A DNA stretch of 64,000 bases from Algoriphagus resistens (GTDB lineage Bacteria > Bacteroidota > Bacteroidia > Cytophagales > Cyclobacteriaceae), in NCBI RefSeq assembly GCF_001442615.1, contig NZ_LMXN01000002.1:1-64000 (forward strand), given 5' to 3'. A program made the translations under genes and the position numbers. Each line of letters begins with the position of its first letter. Within the stretch, counting starts at the first letter, position 1. Shown here in pieces: positions 18,705-28,436 of the stretch. The notes beneath the pieces were generated by a model. It was not told where the DNA came from, did not search any database, and saw only the letters and a list, made by a program, of their open reading frames with translations.

Positions 18705-19082
18705 ATGACACAACAAATTCTGCTCATTGATGATGACCCTGTGATAAACTTTATCCATTCCAGGATAATCCGTAAGAAGTTTCCCGATACCCCCATGTTG
18801 ATTTTTGAAAATGGTCATAAAGCGGTGGCCCATTTAAAAGAGAACCCCATAAATTCCTACCTTATTTTTCTGGACCTGAATATGCCGGAGTTGGATGGAT
18901 GGGGCTTTTTAAAGGCGATTTCTTTAGAATTTAAGGATATCGATGTTCAGGTGCATGTTGTGACTTCTTCTACAGACCCCGAAGATAAAATGGAAGCAAA
19001 AAAATACAACCAGGTTTCTTCTTATTTGATCAAGCCATTGAAAACAGATGATCTTGAAACTATAACTTTTGTGCTTTTATAA
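18705..19082 (+). CDS. Stand-alone receiver-domain response regulator
   Basis: The 125-residue product is a single receiver domain. It shows the acidic pair after QQILLI (IDDDP, residues 8-12), the phosphoacceptor aspartate in FLDLNMPELDGW (D57 region), the conserved Ser/Thr in VVTSSTDPED and the lysine in YLIKPLKTDD. No output domain follows, so it acts like CheY or as a relay in a phosphorelay. No cognate kinase is adjacent; only a kinase-like remnant lies at 20390. Confidence 0.88.
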   Translation: MTQQILLIDDDPVINFIHSRIIRKKFPDTPMLIFENGHKAVAHLKENPINSYLIFLDLNMPELDGWGFLKAISLEFKDIDVQVHVVTSSTDPEDKMEAKKYNQVSSYLIKPLKTDDLETITFVLL

Positions 19083-19285
19083 TCCAAGGGACTGAAATTT
19101 TCGCATACCACGGTTACACTGAATCCGCATATCGCATTCGCACCTAATTTGCAGTACCCTTTGATCCGTAAGCTAAGTCTGAGTGGCTCAATTAAAACAA
19201 GACCAATGAGTATTTACAGCAGGATATTTCCTATATCGGTAGTATAATAATATGGCCTAAGAAATTTATTGTACTTAGAGAAAAC

Positions 19286-19870
19286 ATGGAACATTCGACC
19301 CGAAAAAAGCAATTCATTGCCCATCTTAATCAAATAAGCCCTTTGTCCCAGGAGGCTTCTGAGGCTATTTTTAATTTACTGACCGAAATTAAAATCAAAA
19401 AACATCAAAATCTCCAATCTATCGGAATGACATGTAAGACCTACTACTTTGTTAATCAAGGTGCAGCAAGAATATTCTATTATAAAGATGGCAAAGAGAT
19501 TACTGAAAATTTTGCGTTTGATAACGATCCTATTATTCGGGCGGAGAGTCTTTTTACCGGAACGCCGAGCCATAAAGCAATACAGGCCATAAAAGAAACA
19601 ATATTCTTGGCAATACAGGCAGATCAACTTTTGATGCTCTTTGATCAACACAGGGATGTTGAGCGCCTGTTTCGAATAATTGTCGAACGTTCATATGTAG
19701 ATACAATAAACCGACTTGAGAGCCTTCAGTTTCATAGTGCAGAAGAGCGTTATTTATTTTTGACAAAGAAATTTCCCCAGATAGTAAAAGAAATACCCAT
19801 AAAACATATTGCTTCTTACTTGGGTATTACACAGGTGAGTCTGAGCAGAATCAGAGGCAATATTTCCTGA
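19286..19870 (+). CDS. Crp/Fnr family transcriptional regulator
   Basis: The 194-residue protein has a cyclic-nucleotide-binding-type sensor domain (about residues 20-120, with YYFVNQGAARIFYYKDGKEI) and a C-terminal HTH (IKHIASYLGITQVSLSRIRG, about 172-191). The HTH lies at the extreme C-terminus as in the short Bacteroidota members. It stands alone with about 200 bases upstream; targets are unknown. Confidence 0.88.
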   Translation: MEHSTRKKQFIAHLNQISPLSQEASEAIFNLLTEIKIKKHQNLQSIGMTCKTYYFVNQGAARIFYYKDGKEITENFAFDNDPIIRAESLFTGTPSHKAIQAIKETIFLAIQADQLLMLFDQHRDVERLFRIIVERSYVDTINRLESLQFHSAEERYLFLTKKFPQIVKEIPIKHIASYLGITQVSLSRIRGNIS

Positions 19871-20389
19871 TTAAGTAACAAATGTAAATGGTTTTAATAT
19901 TTAAAATTATGTTATTTGCTCTCCCGTTAAGTGTATTCTCATAAAATGAAGCAGAAAATTAACTATGCGTAAAAACTAAAGAGTCGGTTTGGTTCGGTTA
20001 CAAAGATAACCTTATCGGGCTCCCATACATCCCATGCTGGATGATCACTTATTCCAAGCACTACATTGAGATGTATATAATTAATTAGTAAGAAATATTC
20101 CTGATGCCTTGGAATCTAATAAATGGCATAAGTCCGTGATTTTCACTCCTTAGAGGAAAGAAAGCTGACGTTTTCATACTGATTATTTTAGATCTGGAAG
20201 CAAAAAAAGTGTCTGTGTCACCCTGCAGACCGAGTTGTCCTGAATCTGCAAGATTGGAAGTAAGCTACTGCTAACTAAGTAGGATGGAGAGACTTTGTCT
20301 AAAAATCCTATAAATGGAAATTAATAATGTTGGAAATTAACTGGACTACTTATTATTTATAATCGCTACTTAACCTATAATAAACCATT
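19871..20389. other. Gap without recognisable gene
   Basis: No sustained reading frame or strong repeat was found in these 519 bases. The AT-rich end (20320-20389) probably holds the promoter of the next gene. Confidence 0.4.
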
Positions 20390-20809
20390 ATGATATATCC
20401 AAATGATTTTCAAATAACTAACCCTTTGATTGAAAAAGGTGGTAATTTAGTTGATAGTTATGCCTTGATTTCACATATAACTGATAAATTAGAAGATTGT
20501 AATTTACATTTTTATCTGGACAATTGTCTGCCGATAATTTCAGGGAATAGCGAAGCTCTTGAACGGGTTTTTGAATCTTTTATCGGCAATGCAGTCGATT
20601 TTTTTAAAGAGTACAATGGTACTTTACATATAATCTTTAGACAGGATTTGAATTCATCTTTTTTAACCTATTTTATTAGGGATTTTATTCCGGTTCGTGA
20701 GAAGGGTATGGCTGACTTAATTGAAACTATTACAGAGTTTAATCTTGCAATGTGTTATAAATTGTTAGAAGAGAATGAATCTATAGGCATACAGCCATCC
20801 CAGAATTGA
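20390..20809 (+). CDS. Histidine-kinase-like remnant protein
   Basis: The 139-residue product has one recognisable piece: GNSEALERVFESFIGNAVDF (about residues 55-74), which resembles the N-box of a HATPase_c domain. The G boxes needed to bind ATP are not visible, and no phosphoacceptor or sensor domain is present. It may be a degraded kinase or a small relative that has lost catalysis. The lone receiver protein 1.3 kb upstream could have been its partner. Confidence 0.45.
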   Translation: MIYPNDFQITNPLIEKGGNLVDSYALISHITDKLEDCNLHFYLDNCLPIISGNSEALERVFESFIGNAVDFFKEYNGTLHIIFRQDLNSSFLTYFIRDFIPVREKGMADLIETITEFNLAMCYKLLEENESIGIQPSQN

Positions 20810-21294
20810 TTATGGATAGTGTGTTTATATCAGTTATATTCTACCCGAAACTTGTCGATGAGAATAGAAATTCAATTAAATCAAACACTTTGCGAATGTG
20901 GCAAAGTAGGAGGGTGAATGAGTTAAGCGGAATGAAGTGATATTCAATTCTTTTTCCCAGCCAATACCTATCATATCGAAATATGGGTAAAATGCAGAAA
21001 CACATTCCAGGTGTTATCAGGTTGCCACAGCGGAAGAATAGGGCAGTTTCATCCATAGAGGAAATTCTTCCCTGCTGCCATAAACGGTTCGACATCCGTC
21101 CGGCATTTTGGATAGGCCAGGTGTTCTCGTTGAAGAATACAAGGGATGGTGATCCACAAGTTGTCCTGGTTTGCCTTGGCCGGCTATTTCCTTGGCCGCG
21201 CCTTTGAAGAGAGGAAGAGTTAGAGTGACTGAATACAATATTTCAGTAGTAATTGTTTTCTCCCACTTCATGATTACGATTTTATTTACAATTT
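20810..21294. other. Gap without convincing gene
   Basis: Several short overlapping frames occur on both strands, but none has a domain or start context that I can support. Confidence 0.4.
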
Positions 21295-21594
21295 TTAAAA
21301 TAAATCTACAGTAGGTACATCCACTTTGTCATATTCTGAATGCGTACCGATAAATTTGATAAACACCCATTGTCTCAGGTAACATATCTGAACGATCAGT
21401 CGGTATTTATTCCTTGCAATGTTGAACATAACTCGATTGTTCTTTACAGGATCAGCATCAGGAAAATCCACAACTACGTCCAAAGATTTTTTCCAATCTG
21501 CATGTTTTGTAACTGCAATCCAGGTTTCGATACTTGATTTGGAATCGGGGTGCTTTCTATAAAACTGATCAAAAAGTTTTCAGAATGAAAACAT
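21295..21594 (-). pseudogene. HigB toxin gene with premature stop
   Basis: Reading leftward from 21579 gives a HigB-type mRNA interferase body: FYRKHPDSKSSIETWIAV, then VMFNIARNKYRLIV and FIKFIGTHSEYDKVDV, covering nearly the whole family. The expected N-terminus starts at the ATG at 21594 but codon 5 is TGA (21580-21582), so the toxin cannot be made at full length unless translation starts internally. No normal higA follows downstream. Instead, a HigA-like chimera lies upstream, the reverse of the standard higB-higA order. Confidence 0.78.
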
Positions 21595-21663
21595 ATTTAA
21601 GTGGATCAGTTGCATCAATTGCAAATTGATTCCTTTGGTATTTGATTGGGAGTGTACTAGTAA

Positions 21664-21915
21664 TTATTTTTTTCTAGCCAGTCTTTTCGCTTCTTCAAGG
21701 ATTTCACCCATCGTTTTGTGAGACGTACCACTTTCCTCACCTTTGATCAACTCATCTCTAAGTAAGGTTTTCTCTTCATAATCTGCGATCAAATCGGAAA
21801 GCATATTTAGTTCTACAAATCCCTCTGATTCTGAATTCCCTATGTTTTTAAGATTTGCAAGTAATTCTTTGATTCTTTCCAAAGTGGCTTTATACTCTAT
21901 ATCAGAAGTGATCAT
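21664..21915 (-). CDS. Chimeric HigA N-term / ParD C-term antitoxin
   Basis: The 83-residue protein begins like HigA-type antitoxins (MITSDIEYKATLERIKELL, residues 1-19). From about residue 52 it switches to a ParD-like tail, RDELIKGEESG followed by MGEILEEAKRLARKK. That tail nearly matches the end of the ParD protein encoded at 29988-30230. The XRE DNA-binding domain that normally follows the HigA N-terminus is missing. It overlaps nothing and starts four bases after the stop of the hydrolase gene upstream. It may be a fused remnant or a decoy antitoxin. Confidence 0.65.
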   Translation of the reverse strand: MITSDIEYKATLERIKELLANLKNIGNSESEGFVELNMLSDLIADYEEKTLLRDELIKGEESGTSHKTMGEILEEAKRLARKK

Positions 21916-21918
21916 GAC

Positions 21919-22749
21919 TTAGATTTTTTCTAAAAATGAATTGATTTGCTCTACATACCACGTACCAAACCCTATGTTTTCAGCATCAAGCTGAAAGCCT
22001 GATAAATGATTTCCTTCGTACTGAATGACCTCACAGCGTTGGCCAAGTATTTCTTGTAGTTTCAGAGCATCTTGGTGAGTGGTAATTTCATCATTGGAAG
22101 CAGTCAAAATTAAAACTGGAAGTTTAATAGATTGAATTGCTTTTTCATATATCCTAGATTCTTCAGGAAGCAATAAATCTTTGTCAAGCTTTATATATCT
22201 ATCAATTATGGTTGAAGTGTCTGTCACAAAACCTTCGCCGATGATAAAATCAATCTTCCCTTTTATAGCTGGGTAGGCACGAGAAGCTATTGTCGTCCCC
22301 ATGGACATACCCCAGATCCCTATTTGTTGATGTTTGAATTTCTTTGAAATTTCATCAACCACTGCTTCAAGATCCAAGGCAAATTCTCTGTAGTATAAAT
22401 ATTCACGCTGAATTTCAAAATCGTCACTTTTGCCAAATCCCCTGTAATCAAATGTAACTACTGTATACCCTTCATTGGCTAGAATTGCGGCGTAGTAAAC
22501 AAAATATGACATATTACCCGCATCAGGATATGCTAGAATGATGACCGTGTCCTTTTTGTTTTCATTGTTCGCCTCATAAATCCAAGTGTTTAATTCGTAA
22601 TTGTCCTTAGTCGTGATCTTCAACTGTTCATAATTCCAAGAGACAGAATCCGGGGTCATAAAGTATTCCCGATCAGGATTTATAGCAGAAACCTTACTGA
22701 ATGCTAATAAGAAAATTACTGAAGTCAGAAATAGTACTGTTTTTTTCAT
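21919..22749 (-). CDS. Exported alpha/beta hydrolase
   Basis: The 276-residue protein has a signal peptide (about residues 1-22, ending SKVSA) and an alpha/beta hydrolase fold. The nucleophile elbow is GMSMG (about 146-150); an oxyanion-side motif DYRGFGKSDD is near 99-108; the acid is likely the Asp in TASNDEITTH and the histidine that in GNHLSG near the C-terminus. It resembles the FrsA/BAAT-like or YqiA-like serine hydrolases; the substrate is unknown. The chimeric antitoxin gene follows three bases after its stop. Confidence 0.85.
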   Translation of the reverse strand: MKKTVLFLTSVIFLLAFSKVSAINPDREYFMTPDSVSWNYEQLKITTKDNYELNTWIYEANNENKKDTVIILAYPDAGNMSYFVYYAAILANEGYTVVTFDYRGFGKSDDFEIQREYLYYREFALDLEAVVDEISKKFKHQQIGIWGMSMGTTIASRAYPAIKGKIDFIIGEGFVTDTSTIIDRYIKLDKDLLLPEESRIYEKAIQSIKLPVLILTASNDEITTHQDALKLQEILGQRCEVIQYEGNHLSGFQLDAENIGFGTWYVEQINSFLEKI

Positions 22750-22825
22750 GCACCTGTCGAGTTCTGTTACCTATCAAATTTATTAGAAATTCTATCCTTA
22801 TAAAAAATCGTACATTTTGGCAACT

Positions 22826-25435
22826 TTAGCGAACAAGTACAAAAGTGCCTCTTTTCTCCTCGCGCTGTGTTATTTTATCCAGGGTGTAATAATATTTGAC
22901 CATATAGACATAAGATCCGATGGGAGCCTCTTTCCCGTTTATTCTGCCGTCCCAGCCAGTATCTCCGTAATAAACCAGTGTTCCCCAACGGTCATATATC
23001 CATAGTTCAAAACTGACCGTGCAATGGGATACGCCTTCATAAATCCCCGGAGCTTGCCTGGAGTCGAAGCCGGTTGGCATCCTGATCATGGGAACGGTTT
23101 CGCTCACTTCAATGGCCTTGATGACCTGGCTGCACCCCTTTTGGTTCCTGATCGTGACCGAGTAAAATCCTGCTGATAAATTTTCTGCGATTGGGCCATC
23201 TAAGTTGGGATCATGCTGCCATTCATAGGTATAAGGACCGTGGTCACCAAGTAGTTTAAGTTCGATTGTCCCAGAGGATTCGCTGGCGCAGGCTACGTTT
23301 GTAACCTGCGCATTGGCCAATGGCTCAGCCACTTTAATGGGTATTTCAGTAGATATACCCACACAAGAAGGATTTTCTGTGCCATAAACGGTGTAGCTAA
23401 TTCCGGCTTGTATTCCGGGTTGGTCCCAAATTACTTGGATTTCATGGCTTCCCTGTCCTGAAACAAGTTTACCCCCGGTAACCGTCCATTCATACGCTCT
23501 TCCCTGTACGTGGGCTTCAACACTGTAAGTGTGGGCCAATCCAGGGTCAAAGCACACTTCCTCCGGACCAATTGGTCTTAGCGCCTGAAGATCGGAGTCA
23601 ACCTTCACTTCCAATTCCACTGGGCGACCCGGGCAGCCATTTTCAGTATAGGGTGTCATGATGAGCTTTGCATCGGGATTGGTTGGACCCCACCTGACCA
23701 AGACAGAGTCTACGTAGCTTTCCAGGATTTCCCCTCCAATAGCTTCAAATTTAGTTTCGGTGATATCCTGCTTGTCCACCAACCGGTACATTACTTCCTC
23801 GATATAGGGACATACAGTGGTATGCCCGACCAATTCGGCTTCTGGGTTCATTACTTCCACTTCAAATGTGGACTCATCCCCGTCTTCACACGATCCAGTG
23901 GATGCGGTGACACTGATCATATACTTGCCAGGCCTGGTAAAAGTATGAGAGGTATGTTGACCTGTTTGGGAGGGACTACCGTCTCCAAAGTCCCATACAA
24001 AATACGTGAAATCGGAAGCACTGGTACTGATGCTCCATTCCCCTTCCTGATCAAGACAGGCCACTTTGTCGCCAATTACTTCAAATTCATATTCTGATTG
24101 GATATCGATGTCTAGATTACCCAATGCTGCTCCGGCAGCATAGCCATAAGACTCCCGGAATCCAAAACCATAAACATATGCGGCAAAGCCATCCGGGTTG
24201 GTCAAATGGTGCACACCTCCTGATACCCTGATCCTGGCAATCTGAAAATCGGTATCGCCAGGCAATGGTTCAAAAAATCCTCCTATGTTGTCGCCATCAA
24301 GAGACGTATTGTGCTGTGTACCAGCTTTCACTACTATGTTGACATAATGGTTACTAATGTTAGCCATTTGGAAGGAATTGAAAACCAGATCTTTTAGAAA
24401 TTGCTCAATCGGACTGTAGGTAATCATAAAGGGGTCTCCGAAGTTGGCAAGTTCCGGAATACCGTAATCATTACATCCCACACCTTTCGAAAATACGGTG
24501 ACAGATGAGGGTTTCGATGTTTCAATTTTTCCCGATTCGTCCGCACGGAAATTGATTGTCAGAAATTGCCCCTTGTGAATGGTCCCTTGAGGTATTCCGT
24601 TAAGACTGACTTCAGTGCCGTCCTCCGAAGCCAGTACTTTAACCAACTCTCCTGATGTCCTGTCTTTCAGTGCGATATGTACGAAGTGTTTGCCCCAGGA
24701 ACTGACTGGATATGCTTGCTGGAAAAGATTGTCACATGCCTCACAATCTCCCACCCAAGTACACATGCTCCCTCCAAATACAGCAATTTTTTTACAGTCG
24801 TTTTCATTATCATCTACTATCCGTACCCTGGAACCTGTCAAATCTTTATCTGCTTTGATTTGGTAACTTTGCCCCCGATTAAGTACAATAATAGACGGGA
24901 TCCCGGCCTGGTTGCCACTGACCGAATTTACCGTAGTGGTGATTTCTATTTTGGTATTGTCCTCTGAGGCCACCACCAGTAGGGTACTGGGAAAAGGACT
25001 GACTTCCTGATGCGAGGTGATGTAATAATCTTTTCCCAAACTCCCAACAGGCAAAACCACTGTACCATCAGTAGTTCTGAACATTTCGTTGAAAGCATGG
25101 ACCGCAATTTTTCCAGTGGCCTTGATAAAAATACCTTTGTTTTCCACCATTCCTGAAGTTCTGTGCACCAGGTTAAGATTACCTGAATTCACCCGGAATT
25201 CATACTGTTGGCCTATATTCAAATCAAACGACGATGAGCGACCGAGGTATTCTATCACCCCTGAAGTCTTTTCACTAGCTGTTATGATTAATACAACGTC
25301 ACTGTAACTACCATCTTCCTCAAGATTCTCCATGAATCCGACCCAAAATTCGGTACCAATAGTCGAATTTTGCCCCATGGCCATCTGCCACGAGCTGATA
25401 AACAACAGAAGCGAAAGAAAATATCTACAGGGCAT
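22826..25435 (-). CDS. IgGFc-binding/PKD surface protein, type B sorting domain
   Basis: The 869-residue protein has a signal peptide ending near residue 21 (SWQMAMGQ). An IgGFc-binding-like N-terminal domain follows from GTEFWVGFMENL, with a cysteine-rich CTWVGDCEACDN stretch near residue 225. A PKD domain lies near 470-525 (FVWDFGDGSP, FTRPGKYMISVTAS), then Ig-like and SprB-like modules. The C-terminus carries the gliding-motility (CHU_C, type B) sorting signal, including LWIYDRWGTLVYYG and GSYVYMVKYYY. It is a type IX secretion substrate, likely an adhesin displayed on the cell surface. It stands alone on the minus strand. Confidence 0.88.
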   Translation of the reverse strand: MPCRYFLSLLLFISSWQMAMGQNSTIGTEFWVGFMENLEEDGSYSDVVLIITASEKTSGVIEYLGRSSSFDLNIGQQYEFRVNSGNLNLVHRTSGMVENKGIFIKATGKIAVHAFNEMFRTTDGTVVLPVGSLGKDYYITSHQEVSPFPSTLLVVASEDNTKIEITTTVNSVSGNQAGIPSIIVLNRGQSYQIKADKDLTGSRVRIVDDNENDCKKIAVFGGSMCTWVGDCEACDNLFQQAYPVSSWGKHFVHIALKDRTSGELVKVLASEDGTEVSLNGIPQGTIHKGQFLTINFRADESGKIETSKPSSVTVFSKGVGCNDYGIPELANFGDPFMITYSPIEQFLKDLVFNSFQMANISNHYVNIVVKAGTQHNTSLDGDNIGGFFEPLPGDTDFQIARIRVSGGVHHLTNPDGFAAYVYGFGFRESYGYAAGAALGNLDIDIQSEYEFEVIGDKVACLDQEGEWSISTSASDFTYFVWDFGDGSPSQTGQHTSHTFTRPGKYMISVTASTGSCEDGDESTFEVEVMNPEAELVGHTTVCPYIEEVMYRLVDKQDITETKFEAIGGEILESYVDSVLVRWGPTNPDAKLIMTPYTENGCPGRPVELEVKVDSDLQALRPIGPEEVCFDPGLAHTYSVEAHVQGRAYEWTVTGGKLVSGQGSHEIQVIWDQPGIQAGISYTVYGTENPSCVGISTEIPIKVAEPLANAQVTNVACASESSGTIELKLLGDHGPYTYEWQHDPNLDGPIAENLSAGFYSVTIRNQKGCSQVIKAIEVSETVPMIRMPTGFDSRQAPGIYEGVSHCTVSFELWIYDRWGTLVYYGDTGWDGRINGKEAPIGSYVYMVKYYYTLDKITQREEKRGTFVLVR

Positions 25436-25934
25436 TACCGTATAGACGATATATAGTGGATTGACTCCAAGTAATTATACTCAGAAAGCAAAATAATGCC
25501 AGGATGTGGCAAGGGACGCATGATCCTTATTTCCATTTAGCAACACGTTACTGCATGCCGGGAATCATATTTTCGAAGAAAAATCGGCGCCGGAAGGAGT
25601 CTTAGTTTGATCCTTCACTCCAGCGGTCATTATCTTGGTATTTGAGTCGCCGATATCAATGTATAGACAAATTAACTTACTGTTGACCGTGAAGTTTCGG
25701 TAATCATTGGCATTCGCATGCAATGGTTACCATAATTATTCAGTTTTGTAAATTCAAAGATAATAAGTCCAATAAATTTTAAACTAAAATCACTATAAAA
25801 ATAATTATCGCTGATTTTTCACTTAAAAATTTAGAATAAATATCTGAGTATTAGTCACAGAAACAGTTTTTGTCCTTTTTTCTTGTGTGCTGTATTCTTG
25901 GGTTTTGGAATTCTTGTTTACTTGACTTTCCCAA
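25436..25934. other. Gap with hairpin and small-gene vestige
   Basis: No intact gene is present. A hairpin at 25699-25731 has 11-base arms (GGTAATCATTG and CAATGGTTACC, one G-T pair). At 25857-25893 there is a vestige of the start of the 50-residue protein gene found intact at 30388-30540, with its ATG changed to ACA; it lies 42 bases past the RhuM-Fic stop, as in the intact copy. Confidence 0.6.
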
Positions 25935-26737
25935 TCAATTATTATTTCTGTTCAAAACACTAATTACCAATTTTTTCACCATTTCCATTTCTTCAGGTTT
26001 GCTTGATGCAATGAAGAGCGTTAAGCTAGCAAGTGCATCATTGCTGATGATCGAAATCCCTTCGCTGTTATGAAGTAACTCATTGGACTGCAAAAAGAGA
26101 AGAAAGCAGGCTGCAGCTATTCGCTTGTTTCCATCTACAAAACCATGATTCTTCACGATCAAGTATAGGAGGGTTGCAGCTTTTTCTTCCAGGGTAGGAT
26201 AGAAGTCTTCTTCACCAAAACCTTTGCTGATTTGAGCTATTGCACTTTCAAAGCTGCCATCTTTTTCTTTTCCAAATACACCAGATTCAAAATCTGATCT
26301 CATTGACCCTATTACCTATTGATAGTGAGATAATTCAGGGTAAGTTGCTTTTCTCTTGCTTAACCCATTTTTATCTAGATTCTCATGATCATAATCATCT
26401 AGCAACTCTAGTCCTTTTGCAAAGTAATTCAGCCATTCTAAATCTAAGTTCTGATCTTCTTCTTTTCGCTGAATTGCTCTACTTAAAATCCGTATTCCAT
26501 TCTTAAGGGTTTGGACTTCCTGTTGCTTCTGTGCAAGTCTATTTTTATTGATCGCATAGCCTTGCAACAAATAGTCTTTTAGTGGTCCAGATTCGGAATT
26601 GGGTTCCTTGATGTTATTTCACTCGGTAGCCTACTGATATAATGACGTCTAGGTTATAATGCTCAGTATTTGTAGTTTGCGTCTTTCCTTTGATTGCACC
26701 GGGGAGAGTGGTTGTCGCAAATTTTGCGACAACCACT
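25935..26737 (-). pseudogene. Broken RhuM-Fic gene, copy 1
   Basis: This is a degraded relative of the two intact RhuM-Fic genes at 30583 and 33383. The C-terminal Fic part (NHGFVDGNKR) is readable at 25935-26303. A TAG at about 26313 replaces the conserved Glu codon after YPELSHYQ. Further upstream a TAA interrupts after VIISVGYRVK and a small deletion shifts the frame at TKRL. The 5' third, before the palindrome at 26707-26737, is missing. The readable variable segment, VVAKFATTT then GAIKGKTQTT, differs from both intact copies. No functional product is expected. Confidence 0.88.
26707..26737. repeat. 31-bp palindrome in RhuM-Fic copy 1
   Basis: Two perfect 15-base arms (AGTGGTTGTCGCAAA and complement) flank a single central base. 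It corresponds to the variable codons 61-69 of the intact copies, each of which has a palindrome of different sequence at that point. A second palindrome with 11-base arms (CTCAAAAAACG) lies immediately to the right at 26736-26759. Confidence 0.85.
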
Positions 26738-27075
26738 CAAAAAACGACCGTTTTTTGAGACTATTTCTGGTAAGGACATCGCCCTTTAAATGCCCCTATT
26801 TTTATTCCCATCATCTCATTGATCAAAATCTCATAAATCCATTTACACACCTTTTATGAGACGGTACTAGCCGAAGTATAGATGATCATAAATAGATTTT
26901 CACATCTTTCAATTCTCGCGCATTCGTAGAATTGGAAAAGTAAGAACCAGCCAAAGCCGTTTTGCCTATTTATTTTTGTGTATTATAGATGAGATAAAAG
27001 ATATGCTTTTGTCTCATATATCTTGCTTTATGAGAAGCAAATGAGTTTGTGCATATTTCATGATATACAAGTTTC
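26738..27075. other. Gap with TGAGA-type half-sites
   Basis: No gene is seen. A hairpin at 26989-27017 has 12-base arms (ATGAGATAAAAG with CTTTTGTCTCAT, one mismatch). Additional ATCTCAT/ATGAGA elements occur near 26814-26860 and 27020-27035. They resemble half-sites of the operators upstream of the Fic gene whose 3' end abuts this gap. Confidence 0.5.
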
Positions 27076-28167
27076 CTATTGGTTTACGATATCAAGCAAA
27101 GGTTCAAATATGTACAGAGATGCTCTCCTGCCAGATCCCTTCTCAATACATTTGATTATCTGATTGGTTTCCATTGCATTAAGTAACCGTGAGGCAGATG
27201 CTCTAGGCACTCCAGACTCTTCATAAAATCTTCCACTATTGAAAACTGGATGATTAAAAATAAAGTCCAGGCAACTTACAGCAAATTGAGAGTGCGTTGC
27301 CGTCACTATTCGCTCTTTCATGGAATCGTAAAGTGCCACTATTTGGCGAGTTTGATCATTGTTTTTCTTTGCCTGACTAATAATCGCTCCCAAAAAAAAT
27401 CTAATCCAATTTGTCCAGCTCCCTGTATCGGTGATATCCTTCAGCGCATCATAATAATCACGGCGATGATTCTCCAAATAGTCTGAAAGATAAAATACAG
27501 GCTCTCTGATAATATCTTTATCAAATAGAAATAGAGGAATCAGAATTCTTCCAATCCGTCCATTACCATCCAAAAATGGATGTAGTATTTCAAATTGGGC
27601 ATGGATAATTGCCAACTGTACAAGGGGATCTTTTTCTTTAAAATGGATGTACTTCTCCCAATCATCCAAGCCATGAAGCATATCCTGAACTGTGGGAGGA
27701 ACAAATCTTGCAGTATCCATGGTGCTTCCCGGAGATCCTATCCAATTTTGGATTTTCCGAAATTCACCTGGAGCCTTATTCTCTCCGCGGACATCTTGCA
27801 TTAGCACAGCATGCATTTCACGAATCAATCGAAGAGATAGGGGTAGGGAGTCAAGTCTTGATTTTGCTGCCAATAAGGCTTTCCTATAATTAATAATCTC
27901 TTTAATATCTCCTTGTTTTTCTGAAGATTGGACTTTATCAGCCTCATATTCCAACACTTCTTTTAGTGTAGCCTGTGTACCTTCTATTTTGGAAGATAGC
28001 ACGGCTTCCTGAGTGCGAAGAGGTGAAAGCAAAACTTCTGGATTGATGATAGACTGAAGTAGCCCGTCATATCGGGCAAGCTGGCGATTGGCAGTACTCA
28101 GTAAATCCACAATAGCTGCCCAGTCTAAGTTCGTCGAAAGAAGTTCTTGTGGTTTGTACGGTTTCAT
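27076..28167 (-). CDS. Fic family protein with self-inhibitory helix and wHTH
   Basis: With the start at 28167 the product is 363 residues. An inhibitory motif SSKIEG lies at 58-63 (class II Fic), and the catalytic HPFLDGNGR at 196-204 is complete, so AMP transfer from ATP to a target hydroxyl is likely. The C-terminal 90 residues form a winged-helix-like domain (YEESGVPRASASRLLNAM), suggesting DNA binding and autoregulation. The frame stays open to 28230 but that extension runs through the palindromic operators at 28170-28260, so I choose the ATG at 28167. Fic proteins of this type act alone or as toxins; the target is unknown. Confidence 0.88.
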   Translation of the reverse strand: MKPYKPQELLSTNLDWAAIVDLLSTANRQLARYDGLLQSIINPEVLLSPLRTQEAVLSSKIEGTQATLKEVLEYEADKVQSSEKQGDIKEIINYRKALLAAKSRLDSLPLSLRLIREMHAVLMQDVRGENKAPGEFRKIQNWIGSPGSTMDTARFVPPTVQDMLHGLDDWEKYIHFKEKDPLVQLAIIHAQFEILHPFLDGNGRIGRILIPLFLFDKDIIREPVFYLSDYLENHRRDYYDALKDITDTGSWTNWIRFFLGAIISQAKKNNDQTRQIVALYDSMKERIVTATHSQFAVSCLDFIFNHPVFNSGRFYEESGVPRASASRLLNAMETNQIIKCIEKGSGRRASLYIFEPLLDIVNQ

Positions 28168-28169
28168 TT

Positions 28170-28260
28170 GTATCTCATCTATGCAACACAAGATAGTGTT
28201 GTGTCTCATTATTTCAAAAATATGAGACACAAATTGTTTTGTATCTCATCGATGAGACAC
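28170..28260 (-). promoter_or_regulatory. Triple palindromic operator of the Fic gene
   Basis: Three related dyads stand directly upstream of the Fic start. The one at 28241-28260 is GTATCTCATCGATGAGACAC; the one at 28201-28230 has arms GTGTCTCAT and ATGAGACAC spread by 12 bases; the one at 28170-28189 is an imperfect copy. The wHTH domain of Fic is the obvious candidate binder, which is inference. Confidence 0.7.
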
Positions 28261-28436
28261 TAAACTCTTGATCCAGCGCTACGCTTGGTTTTTACTTTCC
28301 ATCACAAAGCTGTCACAGTCTGTAGTTGTTCTTCATCTTGATCATCAAACAACCGTCAAATAAGGATCGGCTGATTACCAGTATGCTATATTATAAAAGA
28401 GAGGGAGGATCAAATGGCCATCAAATAAGTTTTTGT

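Noticed and set aside
18779..18793. Further copy of the attachment core (TTTCCCGATAC)
   Set aside because: Only about 11 bases match and they lie inside the receiver-domain coding sequence as codons for FPDT; chance similarity.
28168..28230. Longer N-terminus of the Fic protein
   Set aside because: The extension is made of the operator palindromes and does not match Fic family starts.
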